This document shows positions 60,203 to 64,000 of a DNA stretch of 64,000 nucleotides, in pieces (positions within the stretch are counted from its first letter, which is position 1; every line of letters begins with the position of its first letter). Position numbers and translations under genes: made by a program. This DNA comes from SXRF01 sp038043465 (GTDB lineage: Bacteria; Pseudomonadota; Alphaproteobacteria; Rickettsiales; SXRF01): NCBI GenBank assembly GCA_038043465.1, contig JBBTBX010000006.1:310001-374000 (forward strand). Direction: 5' to 3'. The notes beneath the pieces were generated by a model. It was not told the origin of the DNA and ran no database searches. It saw nothing but the letters and a program-made list of their open reading frames with translations.

Positions 60203-60230
60203 AAAATCGCAAGCCGAAAGCGCGATTTTT
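60203..60230 (+). terminator. candidate terminator after ribA
   Basis: AAAATCGC (60203-60210) and GCGATTTT (60222-60229) form an 8-base stem around an 11-base loop, ending in five T, 27 bases after the ribA stop. The outer AT pairs also give a weaker signal for the convergent TAXI gene. Confidence 0.45.
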
Positions 60231-60239
60231 CGCGCCGTA

Positions 60240-60280
60240 GGCAGCGTCAAAATGATGCAATCATTTTGTCAGTTAACTAT
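60240..60280 (-). repeat. 41-bp dispersed palindromic repeat, copy 2
   Basis: Opposite-strand copy of the element at 42150-42190, two differences in 41 bases. Here it is wholly intergenic, between ribA and the TAXI receptor gene. Confidence 0.85.
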
Positions 60281-60317
60281 ATCGGGGATAATATTGGAGA
60301 AAACGAGTAAGTTTTTT

Positions 60318-61385
60318 TTATTCTTTTTTATCCAGAATATTCAGCAACTCTTTGGATGTTGCCTCACTTTTGGCATTGTTTAGTATTTCCCAAGCGCAGG
60401 AATCTTTTTTCCAAGTATTGACATTGGTATCAAGATTTACTTCTTTCCATTTCGGGTGTCCGCTTTCCTTAAGTGCCGGTATTCCAGCACGCAGAGCATC
60501 AGCAAATTTGCCTATCTGTTCGCAACGCTTGGTGTTGTCACCACCTTGCGAGAAATCACGGCTAATCAGAATTGCCTGCACTGATATGGTAGGAACTGGT
60601 TCTTTGATAAACTTATAATCAGCCGAGGTCAGCTCCGCCGGTTTGTACTCTTCCAGCATTTTTGCACCATTCATAGGAAGAAAATGAACTCTTTCCAACA
60701 TGGGTGCATATTTCTGATTTTCAGGAAGAGTTAGATCTTCCAGATTTTTAAATAACCTTACTGGTTTACCGCCAACAAAAATAGCTGCGTCAGCTTCACC
60801 TTTCAACACGGCAACAACGCCTTGTGCCGAAGGAATTTTAAGGCTTTCAGCGGGTGCTATATTCATCATCGAAAACAGGTTTATAGAGGTGAGCATATTG
60901 CCACTACCTTCTTCGCCTATAGCAACTTTTTTGCCTTGTAATTCTTTGAAATCTTTTATTTCTTTACGAGCAAGAACATGTATTTCTTCATTATAAAAAG
61001 GGAAAATAAGACGAAGGTTGCTTGCCATTTTCATCGAATCCGGATTTTTAGAACGCCCTAAGAACCCGAGAACATCCGATTGCACTATACCTAATATGAC
61101 GTTCTCATCACTATTAATGACTTTGATGTTATCAATCGATCCCTCCGATGACTTTACTGCCATGTCCATCCCTGATTTTTTAGCAGCTTCAAAAAGGTCT
61201 CTGCCGAATATAAAATATGTACCTGTTTTTAAACCAGTAACCACGGTAACAGGTGGAGGCATATCTCCTGAATTCTGACGAGACGCGCTTGCAGCCTGAA
61301 CAAAAGAAGAGGAAAAAAATATTGCGCCAGCGACGATGGCATAAAGCATAAAATAATAATAATGCTTCTGGAAAATTACTTTCAT
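60318..61385 (-). CDS. TAXI family TRAP transporter solute receptor
   Basis: A 355-residue periplasmic binding protein. Signal peptide about 1-32. The TAXI-type pattern VTGLKTGTYFIFGRDLFEAAKKSG (by segments) near the N-terminus, GVVQSDVLGFL, LQGKKVAIGEEGSGNMLTS and AAIFVGGKPVRL fit the family, which captures small acids such as glutamate for a fused DctQM permease. No TRAP permease gene lies nearby, so it is an orphan receptor here. It is convergent with ribA. Confidence 0.85.
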   Translation of the reverse strand: MKVIFQKHYYYFMLYAIVAGAIFFSSSFVQAASASRQNSGDMPPPVTVVTGLKTGTYFIFGRDLFEAAKKSGMDMAVKSSEGSIDNIKVINSDENVILGIVQSDVLGFLGRSKNPDSMKMASNLRLIFPFYNEEIHVLARKEIKDFKELQGKKVAIGEEGSGNMLTSINLFSMMNIAPAESLKIPSAQGVVAVLKGEADAAIFVGGKPVRLFKNLEDLTLPENQKYAPMLERVHFLPMNGAKMLEEYKPAELTSADYKFIKEPVPTISVQAILISRDFSQGGDNTKRCEQIGKFADALRAGIPALKESGHPKWKEVNLDTNVNTWKKDSCAWEILNNAKSEATSKELLNILDKKE

Positions 61386-61480
61386 AAAAACTCATTGTAT
61401 CAGTTGTTTGTCTGTTATTTTATCAGACATACTTACTAGCACAAAAAGTTAACGCCTGTCAAATAAATTTTTAATTTGTA

Positions 61481-61903
61481 TTAATATTTACTCAGTATGG
61501 AAAGCAGCTCACTTTCGGTTGTAGCACCGCTAGTACTATAGACTTTATCCGGAATCGTCTTCTCAAATTCTGAGGCGATCCTTATTACATTGCCAACAAC
61601 AAACCCATCACTATCACGAAAATACAAGGTCGATTCACTGGCTCTTACCGGTTCCATAGAAGAATTTACCAGTTCCAGCAAGTATTTATCATCTGCAGGC
61701 GGAGAAGTCGTCACAAGCAATTCGCTAACATACTGATAAACAACGAACAAAATCGCAAGAAGTGCCGCCACCCCTAGCGATGCTTTTACAATTTTATCGT
61801 CTAATATATTTATATAGTTAAAACTGACACGCGCAGGAGGGAGTGGAAGACGATTAATCTTCGGTCTCGATACAAACTCTTGCATAATAGCTTCACTATT
61901 CAT
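61481..61903 (-). CDS. hypothetical membrane protein
   Basis: Not recognised. From the ATG at 61903 the product is 140 residues with a Pro/Arg-rich cytoplasmic start, one hydrophobic helix (about 37-58, ASLGVAALLAILFVVYQYV) and an acidic soluble C-terminus. The frame also extends upstream into the pmbA region, which would overlap that gene and is unlikely. No domain was identified. Confidence 0.5.
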   Translation of the reverse strand: MNSEAIMQEFVSRPKINRLPLPPARVSFNYINILDDKIVKASLGVAALLAILFVVYQYVSELLVTTSPPADDKYLLELVNSSMEPVRASESTLYFRDSDGFVVGNVIRIASEFEKTIPDKVYSTSGATTESELLSILSKY

Positions 61904-61984
61904 AATAAGCGAAGTATACATAAAATTTATCTTAAATACAATGCAACTATAACACATACTCTTGTAGAAGCGATATAACTCTTT

Positions 61985-63346
61985 ATGAGCCTTGATTCCA
62001 ACATACTTAGACAACTGCTTAAAACAGCCCATTCATGCGGAGCAGATGGAGCTGATGCCATAATGCTTGAGACCACTAATCTCAGCATTTCCAGGCGCAT
62101 GAACAAGCCTGAAGGCATAGAGCGTTCAGAAAATTCAGCGATAGGTCTTAGAGTGTTTGTTGGTAAAAGCAATGGTGAAATCGGTCAAGCCAATGTATCT
62201 TCAACAGATTTTGAGAAAAACTCACTACTGGAATTGGCGCAGCGCGCAGTTGCTATGGCAAAAATTGCCCCAGCCGATATGGACAGCACCTTGCCACCTG
62301 CTTCCCTACACCCTGAAAATAGCAAAAACCTGGATTTAGTCGATCCTATTGAACCATCTTCTGACTGGCTACTTGAACAGTGTGCTATAGCTGAAGATAC
62401 GGCGCTAAGTGTTGTCGGAATAACTAATTCTGAAGGAGCGGATGCCAGCTACAGCAAATCACGTATAACCCTTGCAATATCAGGGTATAATGGGACAGAA
62501 TTCATAGGTGACTACGAAGGAAGCCATTTTTCCATATCGGTTTCAGTGCTGGCGGGCAGCGGTACAACAATGGAACGTGATTATGATTTTACAAGCTCTC
62601 GTCATAGGAGCGATTTAGGTAGTGCCAAAGACATTGGCATTAATGCCGCAAACCGCGCCATCAAGCGCTTAAATCCACGCAAAGTTTCTTCATGCCAAGT
62701 GCCAGTGGTTTTTGATCCGCGTGTCAGCAAATCACTCCTTTCTATCCTGACCGGCTCTATTTCCGGAGTGGCAATTGCGCGTGGAGCATCTTTTCTTAAA
62801 GATTCTCTGAACGCACGAATATTTACAGGTGGCGTCCGGATAATTGACGACCCGCATCTCCTACGTGGTTTTTCTTCCCGACCATTCGATATGGAGGGTG
62901 TAGCCAATAAAAAAACTGCCTTGGTAGAAGATGGTGTTCTGCAAACTTGGTTGCTGGATATTCGTACAGCCAATAAGCTTAAAATGCAGACTACAGGGCA
63001 TGCATCACGCGGCATATCTTCTCCACCCTCTCCGTCTTCAACTAATTTTTATATGGAAGCTGGCAAACTTTCCCCTGTTGAACTTATCTCCGATATAAAA
63101 AGCGGTCTTTATCTTACCGAAACTTTCGGCATGGGGATTAATACCATAACTGGTGATTACAGCCAAGGTGCGGCAGGATTCTGGATAGAAAACGGGGAAA
63201 TTGCTTATCCTGTTTCGGAAATAACCATTGCTGGCAACCTTAAAGACATGTTCCTCGGGATCACCCCCGCCAATGACCTAACCTTCCGCTATTCCACCAA
63301 CGCCCCTACCCTGCGCGTGGAAAATATGACGATTGCTGGGGTTTAA
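61985..63346 (+). CDS. pmbA: TldD/PmbA family metalloprotease homolog
   Basis: A 453-residue PmbA (TldE) type protein. Visible are MNKPEGIERSENSAIGLRVFVG, YDFTSSRHRSDL, VVFDPRVSKSLLSILTGSISG, a GVANKKTALVEDGVLQTWLLD block and a C-terminal ETFGMGINTITGDYSQGAAGFWIENGEI (by segments), all usual for the PmbA subgroup. With TldD it forms a protease acting on unfolded peptides; TldD carries the zinc HExxxH site, which is absent here. TldD is not in the window. Start taken as the ATG at 61985, divergent from the small membrane protein. Confidence 0.9.
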   Translation: MSLDSNILRQLLKTAHSCGADGADAIMLETTNLSISRRMNKPEGIERSENSAIGLRVFVGKSNGEIGQANVSSTDFEKNSLLELAQRAVAMAKIAPADMDSTLPPASLHPENSKNLDLVDPIEPSSDWLLEQCAIAEDTALSVVGITNSEGADASYSKSRITLAISGYNGTEFIGDYEGSHFSISVSVLAGSGTTMERDYDFTSSRHRSDLGSAKDIGINAANRAIKRLNPRKVSSCQVPVVFDPRVSKSLLSILTGSISGVAIARGASFLKDSLNARIFTGGVRIIDDPHLLRGFSSRPFDMEGVANKKTALVEDGVLQTWLLDIRTANKLKMQTTGHASRGISSPPSPSSTNFYMEAGKLSPVELISDIKSGLYLTETFGMGINTITGDYSQGAAGFWIENGEIAYPVSEITIAGNLKDMFLGITPANDLTFRYSTNAPTLRVENMTIAGV

Positions 63347-63402
63347 TGATGAATGATTTTGATACTTGCTGTAATGGTTTAACATCTATATCTTAGCGAA
63401 TT

Positions 63403-64000
63403 ATGACCACTAACACCTTACCTGAACATAGAAATTTTGAGAATGCCCCTATTAAGGAGGCAATAGTTGATATTTCATTTCCAGAAATACCAGAAGATAA
63501 ATTGCCAATAATAGAATCTTTAGAATCTGATTTTAAGGATGAATTTCCTAATAAAAAGACCATGCGGAGAATTTATCAAACTTTAGGGTTTAAAGAAGGA
63601 CAGCCGAGCAATAGTTCCAGTGAATTTTCTACCGCTGGCTATCAATTTTGGGCGCAGGATGAAGTTGAAGACTTGGTAACATGTAGGCGCGATGGTTTCT
63701 CCTACAATAAATTGAAACCTTATAGCGAATGGAGCAAGCTTTTAGAAAAAGCACTTATCGGGTGGGAAAAATACAAAGCGAAGATTCAGCCAACTGTTTT
63801 GAACAAACTATCTGTTCGCAATATAAATTTAATAGAAATTCCACAGACTCGCTTTGAATTAGAAGATTATTTCGCAACTTCTCCAAATCTTCCTCCAGCC
63901 ATAAATCGTGATATGGAAGATTTTTTAATGCGTTTTATAATTGATTTTTCAGAAAAAAATGCCAAATGTCTGGTGACTATGGCATCCCAACCGCCAACCA
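63403..64000 (+). CDS. TIGR04255 family protein (partial, runs off the end)
   Basis: The frame opens at the ATG at 63403 and stays open for 199 codons to the window edge. The N-terminus has NAPIKEAIVDISFPEIP, then SEFSTAGYQFWAQDEVEDLV, DGFSYNKLKPYSEWSKLL and KLSVRNINLIEIP. These match the TIGR04255 family pattern: an N-terminal P-x-E-hydrophobic motif, a dgf-x-x-N-x-x-x-Y-x-x-W block and an RN-x-N/I-x-P block. Family function is unknown. The 3' end cannot be described. Confidence 0.7.
   Translation, partial: MTTNTLPEHRNFENAPIKEAIVDISFPEIPEDKLPIIESLESDFKDEFPNKKTMRRIYQTLGFKEGQPSNSSSEFSTAGYQFWAQDEVEDLVTCRRDGFSYNKLKPYSEWSKLLEKALIGWEKYKAKIQPTVLNKLSVRNINLIEIPQTRFELEDYFATSPNLPPAINRDMEDFLMRFIIDFSEKNAKCLVTMASQPPT

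Noticed and set aside
61904..62032. Upstream extension of the small membrane protein
   Set aside because: It overlaps the pmbA start region on the other strand, and the extension has no family features.

Overview
The window looks like the chromosome of an AT-rich alphaproteobacterium. The evidence is a split NAD(P) transhydrogenase alpha subunit, two DUF2336 proteins, a CpaB-F/TadBC pilus locus, the SH3_4-type secreted protein and the style of the methyl-accepting chemotaxis proteins (MCPs). A VirB2-VirB4-VirB6 block whose VirB4 has lost its Walker residues, together with palindromic elements lying in-frame inside genes, recalls the Rickettsiales. That placement is an inference. Chemotaxis receptors, thiamine and riboflavin genes, a porin and Tad pili argue against a strongly reduced obligate endosymbiont. 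No rRNA, tRNA, CRISPR array or insertion sequence was recognised.

Layout. 0-1 kb: end of a transhydrogenase operon and a secreted SH3 protein. 1-7.6 kb: a two-partner secretion operon (TpsB, a 1283-residue TpsA, SapC). 7.5-11.4 kb: a tightly coupled operon coaBC-dut-rrf2-cysK-moeB, followed by a ParD/ParE-like module and mutS. 14.8-20.5 kb: a PAS-containing MCP, der, bamB and a YfgM-like protein. 20.7-24 kb: two OmpA-like lipoproteins overlapping guaA. 24-26.8 kb: ndk and uvrB. 26.8-34.7 kb: the Tad/Cpa pilus machine. 34.8-40.4 kb: typA, a cold-shock gene, nadK and two DUF2336 genes. 40.7-42.2 kb: a 3-oxoacid CoA-transferase. 42.2-46.7 kb: the partial type IV secretion block. 47-50.5 kb: ridA, thiSG, aroQ, a glycerophosphodiesterase and aat. 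50.5-54.5 kb: an MCP, a secreted haem (DUF3365) protein and an outer-membrane porin. 54.8-64 kb: rlmN, a pseudopilin-like protein, a secreted beta-helix protein behind a C9 tract, a regulator/ribA divergent pair, an orphan TAXI receptor, pmbA and the start of a TIGR04255 gene.

The main non-gene signal is repeat structure. Many intergenic gaps are filled by imperfect palindromes whose arms are arrays of degenerate 7- or 8-bp units. Four copies share a GAT-initiated octamer, and others use TCAGCAC-, TCCAAAC- or CGTAATT-like units. Several repeats extend into genes and supply coding sequence: the CoaC-CoaB linker, the UvrB N-terminus, a MutS loop, the ThiG C-terminus and the last codons of the CoA-transferase B subunit. 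This recalls cyanobacterial short tandemly repeated repetitive sequences and rickettsial palindromic elements, but was read by eye and not tested against any database.

Functionally the window mixes housekeeping genes with a large envelope and surface repertoire: a TPS exoprotein, Tad pilus, porin, pseudopilin, beta-helix protein and T4SS parts. The most interesting units are the TpsB-TpsA-SapC operon with its terminal cysteine loop, the ATPase-degenerate VirB4 block and the mobile-looking palindromes.
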